This document shows, piece by piece, positions 8,830-17,561 of a stretch of 64,000 nt of DNA. The position numbers and the translations under genes are program-made. This DNA is from Nonomuraea candida (GTDB taxonomy: Bacteria; Actinomycetota; Actinomycetes; Streptosporangiales; Streptosporangiaceae). Positions within the stretch are counted from its first letter, which is position 1. Every line of letters starts with the position of its first letter. The DNA is taken from the NCBI RefSeq assembly GCF_000725485.1, contig NZ_JOAG01000047.1, forward strand, positions 21,368-85,367. The letters run 5' to 3'. A model generated the notes under the pieces. It was not told where the DNA came from, did no database searches, and saw nothing but the letters and a program-made list of their open reading frames with translations.

Positions 8830-9095
8830 CGGCTTTCCGGTTTCAGGCGCCTGATCCACGTCCTGGAACCGCACCCAATCTGATCACGGTTCGGTCTCGG
8901 TCGAGGACGGCCGAGCTGCGGATATCGCGGAGGGTGACTTTCCGCAGGGAGGCGCGAGAGATGCCGTCGCACCAGGCCAACAAGCATGCGAATGCCAGTT
9001 CGAAAAAGAGGAAGGTCACGCACCGTCGATCTTGACCCAGGTCGAACGGTCTGGCTTGATCAGGGCGTTCCCCCACTCCCGAAAAGGAGCTGCGT
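8830..9095. other. Lower-GC intergenic region with a possible 24-residue basic peptide
   Basis: An ATG at 8961 follows a strong GGGAGG 9 nt upstream and opens a 24-codon frame ending at 9035: mostly polar, with a basic cluster SKKRKV and HRRS at the end. On the minus strand a frame with a hydrophobic stretch (FFELAFACLLAWC) suggests the decayed end of another gene. Neither is assignable. The GTG gene at 9096 has its own AAGGAG. Confidence 0.3.
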
Positions 9096-10124
9096 GTGAT
9101 CATCCGCCGTTTGACCGGCCTGGCCGTGGCGGCCGGCCTCCTGGCCACCACCCTGGCGACTCCGGCCTCGGCCGCCGGCACCACGACCGACCTCGGCGTA
9201 TCCCTCAGCTACGGTTCGAGCAGCGGTGACATCGCCGTCAGCGGCGGCAGGGTCTTCGTCTCCGCCGAAGACCGGATCGTCGTCACGAACGCCCAAGGCG
9301 ACACGACCGGCTCCATCACGGGCCTGTCCGGCGTGTACGGCCTGGCCGCCGAGGCCGACGGCCCCTCCCTCTACGCGGCGGTGGCCGGGTCGAACCAGGT
9401 GGCCGAGATCGACACGGGCACCCTGGAGGTCAAGCGCCGGATCGACCTGCCCGAGCACCCGTGCCCGACCTCGCTGGCACTGACCGGCGCGCGGCTGTGG
9501 GTGGGCTACGGCTGTTTCGACACATTCCAGGGCGGCTTCCTCTCCCTCGACCTGGCGGCGGCCTCGCCTACGCCGGCCGCCGTCGGGCTCGGCCTGCACA
9601 GCGCGCCGAAGGTCGTGGCCGCGGGCGACACCCTCGTGCTCGGTGAGGTGACCGGCGTCCCGGCCGACCTGATCGTCTACGACATCAGCGGCCCCGCTCC
9701 GGCCTTACGCGGCACGATCGACGGCGTGACGCATGACCAGTCGGAGGTGAGGGACCTCGCGTTGACCTCCGACGGAGCGCGGGTGATCTCGGCGTTCGAC
9801 ACGCCGTACCGGTTCGACACCTGGAGCACCACCACGCTGACCCGGGTGCGCCACTACGGTCAGTCGTACGAGGCGTACCCCACGGGTCTGGCGATCAGCC
9901 CGGGCGATGCCTATGTCGCCGGCGGACGTGACTGGAACACCGATGTCACGGTCTACGACGCGGCGACGGGCACGACGGTCTTCTCGGAGGACAACCCGGC
10001 GGGGAGGTTCGTCACGGGCGGGCTCGCGTTCTCGGGCACAACCCTCTACGCCCTGCTGAGAGGGTCCGGGGACCGGTTGCACCTGTGGCGGATCGAGGAC
10101 ATCCCCCAGGCCCCTCGCCGCTGA
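9096..10124 (+). CDS. Secreted beta-propeller (YVTN/WD-like) protein
   Basis: 342 residues from a GTG with AAGGAG 6-7 nt upstream. A Sec signal peptide covers residues 1-27 (RR, hydrophobic AVAAGLLATTLA, then ASA cleavage). The mature part is a run of repeated strand-rich units such as GDIAVSGGRVFVSAEDRIVV, LALTGARLWVGYG and GLAISPGDAYVAGGRD, typical of a six- or seven-bladed propeller of the YVTN/SMP-30 type. No enzyme motif is visible, so binding or surface scaffold functions are most likely. In actinomycetes such propellers often begin longer adhesins; here the protein ends after the propeller with no anchor. It is monocistronic and followed by a hairpin. Confidence 0.8.
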   Translation: MIIRRLTGLAVAAGLLATTLATPASAAGTTTDLGVSLSYGSSSGDIAVSGGRVFVSAEDRIVVTNAQGDTTGSITGLSGVYGLAAEADGPSLYAAVAGSNQVAEIDTGTLEVKRRIDLPEHPCPTSLALTGARLWVGYGCFDTFQGGFLSLDLAAASPTPAAVGLGLHSAPKVVAAGDTLVLGEVTGVPADLIVYDISGPAPALRGTIDGVTHDQSEVRDLALTSDGARVISAFDTPYRFDTWSTTTLTRVRHYGQSYEAYPTGLAISPGDAYVAGGRDWNTDVTVYDAATGTTVFSEDNPAGRFVTGGLAFSGTTLYALLRGSGDRLHLWRIEDIPQAPRR

Positions 10125-10147
10125 CCCTGACCGCGCCCTCCGGCACC

Positions 10148-10174
10148 CCGCCGGGGACGGCATCGCCCCGGCGG
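10148..10174 (+). terminator. Possible hairpin terminator after propeller gene
   Basis: Inverted repeat CCGCCGGGG / CCCCGGCGG (9 bp arms, 9-nt loop), 24 nt after the stop at 10124. No T-tract, and in DNA this GC-rich chance hairpins occur. Confidence 0.45.
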
Positions 10175-10260
10175 AGGCGCCGGGCACGGCCGGAACGGGT
10201 TCAGCCCGCACGGGTCGGTGTTGAGCCGGAAGGACGGGCCGGGGTGCCCGCCGCGCTGGG

Positions 10261-10936
10261 GTGCGGGGCCGTGCCCGGGAAGCCTGCGGGCGGCGCCGGC
10301 TCGTCGTGCGCGAGCCCGTTGTGGTGCGTCGCCCTCCTGCGGCGAACCAGCTCGCCCCGGAGCACCGCCGCGGCGACCGCGCTGAGCCGTTCCCTGCCCG
10401 GCGCGCCGGTCCCGGACGTGACCTATGTCCAGGGCGACGCCACCGACGAGGCGACGCTCTCGGCGGTCATCGAGGGCGCGGACGTCCTGGTGGGCGCGCT
10501 CTCCCCGCGCGGCCCGCTGGCGGGCGGCTTCCGCGACGCCTACCGCACGATCGCGCGGCTGGCCGACGCTGCCGGCGTTCCCCTGTACGTCGTCGGCGGC
10601 GCCTCGTCGCTGCGCCCCGCGCCCGGGGCCGATCGCTTCGTCACCGACCTCAGCCACATCCCCGCCGAGCTGCACGACGAGATCCGCGCCGGGGCGGCGC
10701 TCATCATCGAGGATCTTCTGGCCACGCCCCCGACATTCGATTGGGTCGTTGTCAGCCCGGCGCTCAGGTTCGGCGCACGCATGCCCGGCGAGCGGCTGGG
10801 CCGCTACCGGCTCGGCGACGACGTCGCGGTCCGGCCCGACGGCGGCGCGATCTCCGCCGCGGACTACGCGCTCGGGTTCGTCGACCTGATCGAGAAGGGC
10901 GACCACCACAGGACACAGGTCAACCTCAGCCATTGA
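10261..10936 (+). pseudogene. Broken NAD(P)-binding oxidoreductase (NmrA/YwnB-like)
   Basis: From about 10420 to the stop at 10936 the frame encodes the C-terminal two thirds of an SDR-like NAD(P)-binding protein: VQGDATDEATLSAVIEGAD, LYVVGGASSLRPAPG, DWVVVSPALRF and a C-terminal ADYALGFVDLIE. The preceding stretch still reads like the end of the first Rossmann helix in another frame (RRRLVVREPVVVRR, about 10285-10330), so at least one frameshift lies between about 10330 and 10420. The GxxGxxG nucleotide-binding start is missing altogether, with no start codon or ribosome-binding site. It therefore cannot bind cofactor as encoded. Confidence 0.65.
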
Positions 10937-11090
10937 GGTGATCCCCTGTCGGACGTCGGCCGCCGCTCCCCCGGCCCCGGATCGCGGCGCCCTCCCGGGG
11001 GCGGGCGCGGGGGCCTGAATCCCGGATCTCGGGCTCGGTCGCGTAGCGTGTGGGCAGCCCCGCAAGTGCCGACAAACGACAGGGAGCATT

Positions 11091-12584
11091 GTGCGAAGAA
11101 GAGCTTCTCCGCGCGCCGTCGTCCTCGCGGCGATGGCGATGTTGTTGGCCGCCACGACGTCGTGCGCGGCCGACAGGCCGTCGACCGGAGAGGACGCCCG
11201 TGATGCCGCCGGCAAGAGCGGCATCGCCTGGAAGCCGTGTGAGGAGGAGCCCTCCGTCGAGTGCGGCACGCTGGCGGTGCCGATCGACTGGTCCAAGCCG
11301 GACGGGCCCAAGATCGACCTGGCCATCGCCCGGCGCAAGGCCACCGACCCGTCCGCGCGGATCGGGTCCCTGCTGGTCAACCCGGGCGGGCCCGGCAACT
11401 CCGGCGTCAACGGCATGTTCCGACCGTCCGGCTTCAGCCAGGAGATCCAGCGGCGGTTCGACATCGTCGGCTACGACCCCCGGGGCGTCGCCCGCAGCGG
11501 CGCGGTGACCTGCCCGGCGGCGACGTACAACGAGATGCCGAACCCCATCATGAGCAGCCAGGACGACTACAACAAATGGGTCGGCTACAACAAGAAACTG
11601 CACGCGGACTGCCGCAAGCAGACCGGCCCCCTGTACGACCACCTCGACTCGGTCAACGTGGCCCGCGACATGGACGCCATCCGCCAGGCCCTCGGCGACG
11701 ACAAGCTGACCTCCTACGGCGTCTCCTACGGCACGCTGGCCCAGCAGATGTACGCCGAGCTGTTCCCCGACCGGGTCAGGGCCATCGTGATGGACGGCAC
11801 CATGGACCACAGCCTGGACGTCAAGACGTTCCAGGTGAGCGAGGCGGCCGCCGTGCAGGACAGCTTCGACGAGTTCGTCGCCTGGTGCGAGCGCGACACC
11901 GAGTGCGTCCTGCACGGGCGCGATGTTCGCGCGCTGTGGAAGGAGCTGCTCGACAAGGCGGACCGCGGCGAGCTGCAGTGGCCGGGCGCTTCCGGGCGCC
12001 CCGTGGACGCGCACAGCCTCAAATGGCTGGGCGTGATGCTCAACGAGACGCCCGACTGGCGGCTGGAGGCCCAGGTGCTCAACGCCCTGGCCGGCGGGCC
12101 GGTGCCGGACGGCATGCCGGGCCCTCCGGGCTTCAAGCCCGCGAACGGGCCCACCGCCGAGCTGCCCACCGCGATCCTCTGCTCGGACTTCGACCTGTCG
12201 CTGCGGGGCGGTTACGACGAGTACGCCGACGTGATGCGCGACTCCAACGAGGCGGCCCCGGACATGCGGTACAACCCGATGCCGATGGGCGACATGCCGA
12301 TCTGCCAGGGCTTCCCGGTCACCAACCCGCAGCACCGGCTGAAGTACGACGGCAGCGCTCCGCTGCTGGTGAGCAGCTCCCTGCACGACCCTTCCACGCC
12401 GTACGAGTGGTCGGCCAACGTGGCCGAGCAGCTCGGCCCCAAGGCCACGCTGCTCACGTACGAGGGCTGGGGTCACAGCATCTACGGCAGGACCCCGTGC
12501 ACCACGTCCGCCATAGACGGCTACCTGATCTCGCAGACCGTGCCCGCGCCGGGGACCCGCTGCCCGGCCCAGGAGAGCAAGTGA
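11091..12584 (+). CDS. Secreted alpha/beta hydrolase, tripeptidyl aminopeptidase-like (copy 1)
   Basis: 497 residues from a GTG with AGGGAG upstream. An N-terminal hydrophobic signal (about 9-25) ends in TTSC, so it may be a lipoprotein with an imperfect lipobox. The rest follows the SlpD/SlpE/TAP family: oxyanion region NPGGPGNSG (98-104), nucleophile Ser212 in YGVSYGT, Asp433 in LHDPSTP and His462 in GWGHSIYG, plus the C-terminal TAP-like domain. Family members release N-terminal tripeptides or cleave related substrates outside the cell. A close paralogue lies 2.6 kb downstream at 15148-16638. It stands alone with its own promoter region. Confidence 0.88.
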   Translation: MRRRASPRAVVLAAMAMLLAATTSCAADRPSTGEDARDAAGKSGIAWKPCEEEPSVECGTLAVPIDWSKPDGPKIDLAIARRKATDPSARIGSLLVNPGGPGNSGVNGMFRPSGFSQEIQRRFDIVGYDPRGVARSGAVTCPAATYNEMPNPIMSSQDDYNKWVGYNKKLHADCRKQTGPLYDHLDSVNVARDMDAIRQALGDDKLTSYGVSYGTLAQQMYAELFPDRVRAIVMDGTMDHSLDVKTFQVSEAAAVQDSFDEFVAWCERDTECVLHGRDVRALWKELLDKADRGELQWPGASGRPVDAHSLKWLGVMLNETPDWRLEAQVLNALAGGPVPDGMPGPPGFKPANGPTAELPTAILCSDFDLSLRGGYDEYADVMRDSNEAAPDMRYNPMPMGDMPICQGFPVTNPQHRLKYDGSAPLLVSSSLHDPSTPYEWSANVAEQLGPKATLLTYEGWGHSIYGRTPCTTSAIDGYLISQTVPAPGTRCPAQESK

Positions 12585-12842
12585 GGGCTGTCTCCCGGAC
12601 CGCCACGGCGCCGGCTCGACCGGCCGGCAGGGTCGCGTACGCCGCTGGAAAATCTCTGTAACCGGCGTCCAACGCGGCGTCGAGGGGGGAAAGCGGGCCG
12701 GCGCCGGGCGGGTGATCCCCGCCCGGCGGCCGATGGCCGCGGTCCGGGCCAGGGCGGCGGTCGCAACGGCCGGAGGACGCGGGCGAAGACGTTCAAGCGG
12801 GTTTGAACCGAGTTTGGAGCAGCTCGGCGCAGGCTTCGCACC

Positions 12843-13063
12843 ATGCAGAAGCACACCACGTTCTTATCCCGCATCCTCCGCTCGATGCCGGTGCTGCCCG
12901 TCGTCGCCCTGAGTGTGGTCGCGGTCGCCGCCACGCCGGCTTCGTCAACTACCCGACGGAGTGGTGGCACTGGTCCTTCGGGGAGCGCTACTGGGCGTTC
13001 ATCACCCGGGCCCGCTACGCCCGCTACGGCATCGTGGAACACCTGCCCGTCGCATCCCGCTGA
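12843..13063 (+). pseudogene. Relic of secreted D-Ala-D-Ala dipeptidase (VanX/M15-like)
   Basis: An ATG at 12843 opens a good signal peptide (hydrophobic MPVLPVVALSVVAVAATPA). Directly after it, in a different frame (from about 12942), comes the C-terminal end of a VanX/DdpX-type peptidase: FVNYPTEWWHWSFGERYWAF and YGIVEHLPVASR. This contains the family EWWH motif (general base Glu, zinc-ligand His). The central part with the SxHxxGxAxD zinc motif is missing. The simplest reading is an out-of-frame internal deletion of roughly 400-500 bp from a once secreted dipeptidase. Confidence 0.65.
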
Positions 13064-13116
13064 TTCGGCCCCGGGCGGTCGAGCTCCGCTCCCCCGGCCC
13101 GGGCGCCGGCGCGTGG

Positions 13117-14760
13117 TCAGGAGGTGGCGGCGCGCTGCCGGAGCTGGTCCTTGCGCACCTTGCCGAGGTCGTTGCGGGGCAGGGCCGGGGTGAGGAGCAG
13201 GCGGGTGGGCAGCTGCCAGCGGGACATGCCGCGCCCGGACAGGTGGTCGCGCAGCTCCTCCAGGGACGGGGGCGGGTCGGCGGCGGGGACGACGACGGCG
13301 CAGGGCAGCTCGCCGTGCTCGGCGCTGGGGTAGCCCACCAGGGCCACGTCGGCGACGCCCGCGTGCCCGCGCAGGCCCTCCTCGACGTCGTGGACGGGGA
13401 TCATGCTCGCGCCGGGGCCGGAGATGCGGTCGGCGGCGCGGCCGAGGTACTGCAGGCCGCCGCGGCCGTCGTCGCGGACGAGGTCGCCGGTGTCGTACCA
13501 GCCGTCGTGCTCGCGCGGGAGCCAGACGGGGCGGCCGGTGTCGCGCCGGAAGGTGCCCAGGCAGACGGAGGGGCTGCGCACGGTGAGCCGCCGGACGCCG
13601 GGCCCGGTGCCGGGCTCGTCCCGCAACCGCACCTCGACGCCGCGCCGGGGGGTGCCGATGCTGCGGCCGGGCCAGTCGGGCGGGTCCGCCGCGCCGGTGG
13701 CGAGGCCGCCGCCGGTCTCGGTCATCCCCCAGCAGTTGATCAGCACGGCGCCCAGGCGCTCGCGGATGAGCAGCGCGTCCGCGACCGTCAGCGGCGCGGC
13801 GAGGCTGTTCAGCTTCCGCAGCCCGGGCAGCGGCCGGGGGCGCAGCCGCTGCTCGGCGGCCAGCTCGCGCAGCAGGCGGGGAATGGCGATCATGGACGCG
13901 GCCCGGTGCTCGGCCAGCAGGTCGAGCCAGCGTCCGGGGTCGGGGCTGTCGCCGATCAGCACGCGGCGACGGCGCAGGACGGTCTCCAGCACGATCTTCC
14001 TGAAGCCCGCGGGGACGCCGATCACGCTCGAGACGGCGACCGGGTCGGGGATGGGTCCCTCGGTCCGGGAGATGGCCGCGTGCATGGTGTTGTAGCTGTG
14101 CAGGACGCCGAGGGCGTCGCCGGTCGTGCCCGAGGTGAAGGCCACCAGCGCCACCTCGTCGGCGCCCAGGGGCGTCGGCGGCGGGAGCGGGCCGGGGGCG
14201 GCGCGCAGCCGGGAGTCGAAGTCGACGGCGGAGGTGGCCGCCGCGTCACCGAGGACCACGCGGTGGCGCAGCTCGGGCAGCCCGGCGGCCGCCTCGGCCA
14301 GCACGGCGGCGTGGTCGACGCCGTCCCAGCGGTCCACGGTCACGCACACGGCCGCGCCGCAGACCCGCAGCCTGCGGCGCAGCTCGTGCGCGCCCATGCC
14401 CAGCTTGAGCGGCAGCACGACCGCGCCGAGGTGGGCGCAGGCCAGCGCGAGGGCGACGGTCTCCCACCAGTTGGGCAGCTGGAAGGCGACGACCTGGCCG
14501 CGCCGCACGCCCAGCCCGTGCAGGCCGGCGGCGAACCGGTCGGCCCGCTCGCCCAGTTCGCCGAACGTGAGCGTGCGCACCCCCTCCCTCCGGCGTGCCG
14601 ACGCGCAGATGAGCGCGACCTGCCCGGGGGCGGCGGCGCGGGCGCGGGCCAGATCGTCGACGACGGTCTCCTCGCGCCAGTGGCCGGCGGCGCGGTGGCG
14701 CGCCGAGGTGACCGGGTCGGGGTGGACGATGGTGGCCAGCTCGCGCAGTTCGGCGTTCAT
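13117..14760 (-). CDS. Acyl-CoA synthetase / AMP-dependent ligase with degenerate P-loop
   Basis: 547 residues from an ATG preceded by AGGAGAGGAAG. ANL-superfamily architecture: AMP-binding N-terminal domain with FTSGTTG, acyl-pocket region, NCWGMTETGGG (A5), YDTGDLVRDD (A7), hinge GRAADRISGPGASMIP (A8), and A10 lysine in PRNDLGKVRKDQL. It resembles cyclohexanecarboxylate- and fatty-acid-CoA ligases. Two oddities: the P-loop reads FTSGTTGDALG where the family has a Pro-Lys pair, and A8 lacks the usual Lys/Arg-Gly-Gly sequence (SGPGA). The catalytic A10 lysine is retained, so activity is possible but may be reduced. Its promoter is in the AT-rich gap at 14761-15147; the gene is divergent from the second TAP-like hydrolase. 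Confidence 0.8.
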   Translation of the reverse strand: MNAELRELATIVHPDPVTSARHRAAGHWREETVVDDLARARAAAPGQVALICASARRREGVRTLTFGELGERADRFAAGLHGLGVRRGQVVAFQLPNWWETVALALACAHLGAVVLPLKLGMGAHELRRRLRVCGAAVCVTVDRWDGVDHAAVLAEAAAGLPELRHRVVLGDAAATSAVDFDSRLRAAPGPLPPPTPLGADEVALVAFTSGTTGDALGVLHSYNTMHAAISRTEGPIPDPVAVSSVIGVPAGFRKIVLETVLRRRRVLIGDSPDPGRWLDLLAEHRAASMIAIPRLLRELAAEQRLRPRPLPGLRKLNSLAAPLTVADALLIRERLGAVLINCWGMTETGGGLATGAADPPDWPGRSIGTPRRGVEVRLRDEPGTGPGVRRLTVRSPSVCLGTFRRDTGRPVWLPREHDGWYDTGDLVRDDGRGGLQYLGRAADRISGPGASMIPVHDVEEGLRGHAGVADVALVGYPSAEHGELPCAVVVPAADPPPSLEELRDHLSGRGMSRWQLPTRLLLTPALPRNDLGKVRKDQLRQRAATS

Positions 14761-15147
14761 GGCCGGGCACTTCCTCTCCTTTGCCTAGTTCCGACATGGA
14801 GATACTACCCATTGTAATCATTAGGTAACTTTTAGTTCGCACCATGAGCTTCCCCGGGCCTGCTCGGGTTCGCGGCGCGAGCCAGCGATTTGTACGAATT
14901 CTGGCGATATGCCAACGAAGCGGCCGTCGCCTGTTAGATTCGGGAGACATGATCAAGGAGAGGCGCGCCACCGGCCCCGCCACGGGCCGCTGAGGCGTGA
15001 CGGGGTGCTCCACGGTTCGGGGACCTTCGACGGGGGTCTGATCCTGTCCCCGCGCGGCCGTCCGGTGCGGCGAGGTGTCAGGAGCCGATCGTGTGCCGTG
15101 CGAGCAGCCCCGCGTGCCGATCGACGCCGATCGACGATAGGAGCAAT
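14761..15147. promoter_or_regulatory. Divergent promoter region, AT-rich near the ligase
   Basis: 387 bp between divergent genes. Around 14800-14840 the sequence is strikingly AT-rich for this genome (TACCCATTGTAATCATTAGG), likely the ligase promoter and perhaps an operator. On the other side, ATAGGAG serves the GTG at 15148. I see no ORF with coding character. Confidence 0.5.
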
Positions 15148-16638
15148 GTGCCGAGAAGAACTCCCCTGCTCGCCACCGCCCTCATGGCCTTGACGACGCT
15201 GTTAACCGTCCCGCTGGCGGGGACGGCCGGCGCGGCGGTGACCGGGCAGGACGTCACGGATGCCGTGGGCAAGCGCGGCATCACCTGGGGGCCGTGCGAG
15301 GAGGAACCCACCGTCGAGTGCGGCACGCTGAAGGTGCCCGTCGACTGGTCCAGGCCCTACGGGCCCACCATCGACCTGGCCGTGGCCCGCCGCAAGGCCA
15401 CCGACCCGTCCGCGCGGATCGGCTCCCTGCTGAGCAACCCGGGCGGTCCCGGCAACTCCGGCGTGAACGGCATCCTGCGGCCGTCCGGCTTCAGCGAGGA
15501 CATCCAGCGGCGCTTCGACATCGTCAGCTTCGACCCGCGCGGCGTCGCCCGCAGCGGCTCGGTGACCTGCTCGGCCGCGGTGTACAACCAGATGCCGCAC
15601 CCGGTCATGACCAGCCAGGCCGACTACCTCAAGTGGGTCGCGTTCGACGCGAAGCTGCGCACCGACTGCCGCAAGCACACCGGCCCCGTCTACGACCACC
15701 TCGACTCGGTCGACGTGGCCCGTGACATGGACGCCATCCGCGCCGCGCTCGGCGACGACAAGCTGACCTCCTACGGCGTCTCCTACGGCACGCTGGCCCA
15801 GCAGATGTACGCCGAGCTGTTCCCCCACCGGATCCGCGCCATGGTGCTGGACAGCAACATGGACCACAGCCTGGACGTCAAGACGTTCCAGGTGAGCGAG
15901 GCGGCCGCCGTCGAGGACAGCTTCGACGAGTTCGTCGCCTGGTGCGAGCGCGACAGCGAGTGCGTGCTGCACGGGCGCGACGTCCGGGCGCTGTGGAAGG
16001 GGCTGCTGGAGAAGGCGGACCGGGGCGAGCTGTTCTGGCCGGGCGACGGCCGTCCGGTGAGCGCCCACAACCTGCGGTGGCTCGGCGTGATGCTCAACGA
16101 GGGGCCCGCCTGGCGGCTGGAGGCCCAGGTGCTCAACGCCCTGGACGGCGGGCCGGTGCCGGACGACATGCCCGGCCCTCCCGGCAACTGGCCCGTCAAC
16201 GGCCAGTTCGCCGAGCTGCCCACCGCGATCCTGTGCCAGGACTGGAACCTGTCGCTGCGGAGCTACGGCGAGTACGCCGACGTGATGCGCGCCGCCAACG
16301 CGGTGGCCCCGGACATGCACTACAACCCGATGCCGATGGGCGACATGCCGATCTGCCAGGGCCACCCGGTCGGCAACCCCCAGCACCCGCTGCGGTACAC
16401 GGGCGGCACCCCGCTGCTGGTGACCACCACCATGCACGACCCCTCCACCCCGTACGAGTGGTCGGCCAACGTGGCCCGGCAGCTCGGCCCCAAGGCCACG
16501 CTGTTCACGTACGAGGGCTGGGGCCACGGGGTCTACGGCAGGACCGAGTGCACGACGGCCGCCATGGACGGCTATCTGATCTCGCTGACCGTCCCCGCCA
16601 AGGGCACCCGCTGCCCGGCGGAGGAGCCGCAGGGCTAG
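15148..16638 (+). CDS. Secreted alpha/beta hydrolase, tripeptidyl aminopeptidase-like (copy 2)
   Basis: 496 residues. The GTG at 15148 is chosen because ATAGGAG lies 7 nt upstream and a clean Sec signal follows (LLATALMALTTLLTVPLAGTAGAA); the frame is open further upstream, but that start would bury the signal. It is collinear with copy 1 along its length: NPGGPGNSG, YGVSYGTLAQQMYAELFP, MHDPSTPYEWS and YEGWGHGVYG, so the Ser/Asp/His triad is intact. The signal sequences differ: copy 1 has a cysteine at its end, copy 2 has an AxA-type site, suggesting one is anchored and the other released. Predicted extracellular peptidase or esterase. A strong hairpin follows. Confidence 0.88.
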   Translation: MPRRTPLLATALMALTTLLTVPLAGTAGAAVTGQDVTDAVGKRGITWGPCEEEPTVECGTLKVPVDWSRPYGPTIDLAVARRKATDPSARIGSLLSNPGGPGNSGVNGILRPSGFSEDIQRRFDIVSFDPRGVARSGSVTCSAAVYNQMPHPVMTSQADYLKWVAFDAKLRTDCRKHTGPVYDHLDSVDVARDMDAIRAALGDDKLTSYGVSYGTLAQQMYAELFPHRIRAMVLDSNMDHSLDVKTFQVSEAAAVEDSFDEFVAWCERDSECVLHGRDVRALWKGLLEKADRGELFWPGDGRPVSAHNLRWLGVMLNEGPAWRLEAQVLNALDGGPVPDDMPGPPGNWPVNGQFAELPTAILCQDWNLSLRSYGEYADVMRAANAVAPDMHYNPMPMGDMPICQGHPVGNPQHPLRYTGGTPLLVTTTMHDPSTPYEWSANVARQLGPKATLFTYEGWGHGVYGRTECTTAAMDGYLISLTVPAKGTRCPAEEPQG

Positions 16639-16656
16639 GCGGAACAACGAGGTGAA

Positions 16657-16688
16657 GGTGCCGGGCCGGCGCGAACCGGCCCGGCACC
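16657..16688. terminator. Bidirectional hairpin terminator
   Basis: Perfect 13-bp inverted repeat GGTGCCGGGCCGG / CCGGCCCGGCACC with a 6-nt loop, between the convergent hydrolase (stop 16638) and SDR gene (stop 16751). Confidence 0.75.
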
Positions 16689-16750
16689 CGGCAGGAAGCC
16701 CGCCTCACGCCGGTCCGTGCGCGCGGCTCGCCACGGGAGGGACGGCCGGC

Positions 16751-17491
16751 TCAGTTCTGGGTCGCCGGGCGGATGACGATCTCGCCGATCTCCACGTCAC
16801 GCGGCTGTTCGACGGCGAAGGCGACGGCGCGGGCGACGGCTTCCGGCGCGATGGCGTACTGCTCCATGTTGCGGCGGATCTCCTCGCGGACCTCGGGGTT
16901 GTCGATGGAGTCCGCGAGTTCCGTGCGCACGTAGCCCGGCGAGATCGCCGTCGTCCGCAGCACGCCGTCGGTCGACTCCTGCCGCAGCCCTTCCAGGAGG
17001 GTGCGCACGGCGTTCTTGGTCGCGGCGTAGACCGCCATCGTGGGCGTGATCTTCAGGCCGGCGGTCGACAGCGTGGTCACGAGGTGGCCCTGCCCCTGCT
17101 CGCGGAAGACCGGCAGCGCGGCGGCGATGCCGTGCAGCACGCCGCGCAGGTTGACGTCGATCATCGCCGACCAGCCGGCCACGTCGAGGTCGGCCACGGG
17201 ACCGATCTTGCTGATGCCGGCGTTGCCCACCAGCACGTCGAGCCGCCCGAACTCGGTCACGGCCAGGCCGACGAGTCGCTGGAGGTCCTCGCGGGCGGTG
17301 ACGTCCACGGCGCGCGTGACGACGCGCCCACCGCGGTCGCGGATCTCCCGGGCGATCTCGTCGAGCCGCGCCGTTCGCCGCGCGCCGAGCACGACGGCGG
17401 CGCCCCGCTCGGCGAGCAGGCGCGCGGTGGCCTCCCCGATCCCGCTGCTCGCCCCGGTGATGGCCACGACCTTGCCGCTGATGGCTGACAT
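16751..17491 (-). CDS. SDR family NAD(P)-dependent oxidoreductase
   Basis: 246 residues from the ATG at 17491, which has GAAGGAAG at correct spacing; an in-frame ATG 15 nt upstream lacks one. Classical short-chain dehydrogenase: cofactor loop TGASSGIG (12-19), GNAG (89-92, first Asn of NNAG replaced by Gly), catalytic Ser142, Tyr155 and Lys159 in YAATK. It resembles clavaldehyde-dehydrogenase/YdfG-type enzymes that reduce small carbonyls. It diverges from a TetR gene across two identical palindromes, so it is very probably the repressor's target. The substrate is unknown. Confidence 0.9.
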   Translation of the reverse strand: MSAISGKVVAITGASSGIGEATARLLAERGAAVVLGARRTARLDEIAREIRDRGGRVVTRAVDVTAREDLQRLVGLAVTEFGRLDVLVGNAGISKIGPVADLDVAGWSAMIDVNLRGVLHGIAAALPVFREQGQGHLVTTLSTAGLKITPTMAVYAATKNAVRTLLEGLRQESTDGVLRTTAISPGYVRTELADSIDNPEVREEIRRNMEQYAIAPEAVARAVAFAVEQPRDVEIGEIVIRPATQN

Positions 17492-17514
17492 GAGGACTTC
17501 CTTCACGGTTAAAT

Positions 17515-17561
17515 GGACACGTGTCCGTTTAGCTGCTCCCCATCGTACCGGACACGTGTCC
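17515..17561. promoter_or_regulatory. Twin TetR operators (GGACACGTGTCC x2)
   Basis: Two perfect 12-bp palindromes GGACACGTGTCC at 17515-17526 and 17550-17561, centres 35 bp apart, each followed by a YTTAG extension. They occupy most of the 99-bp gap between the SDR and TetR starts. Position, symmetry and duplication are those expected of a self-regulating TetR repressor covering both divergent promoters. Confidence 0.8.

Noticed and set aside
8961..9035. Eukaryotic-like nuclear localisation signal in a micro-peptide (SKKRKV)
   Set aside because: A five-residue basic cluster is expected by chance in a Lys/Arg-rich frame; no evidence the peptide is made.
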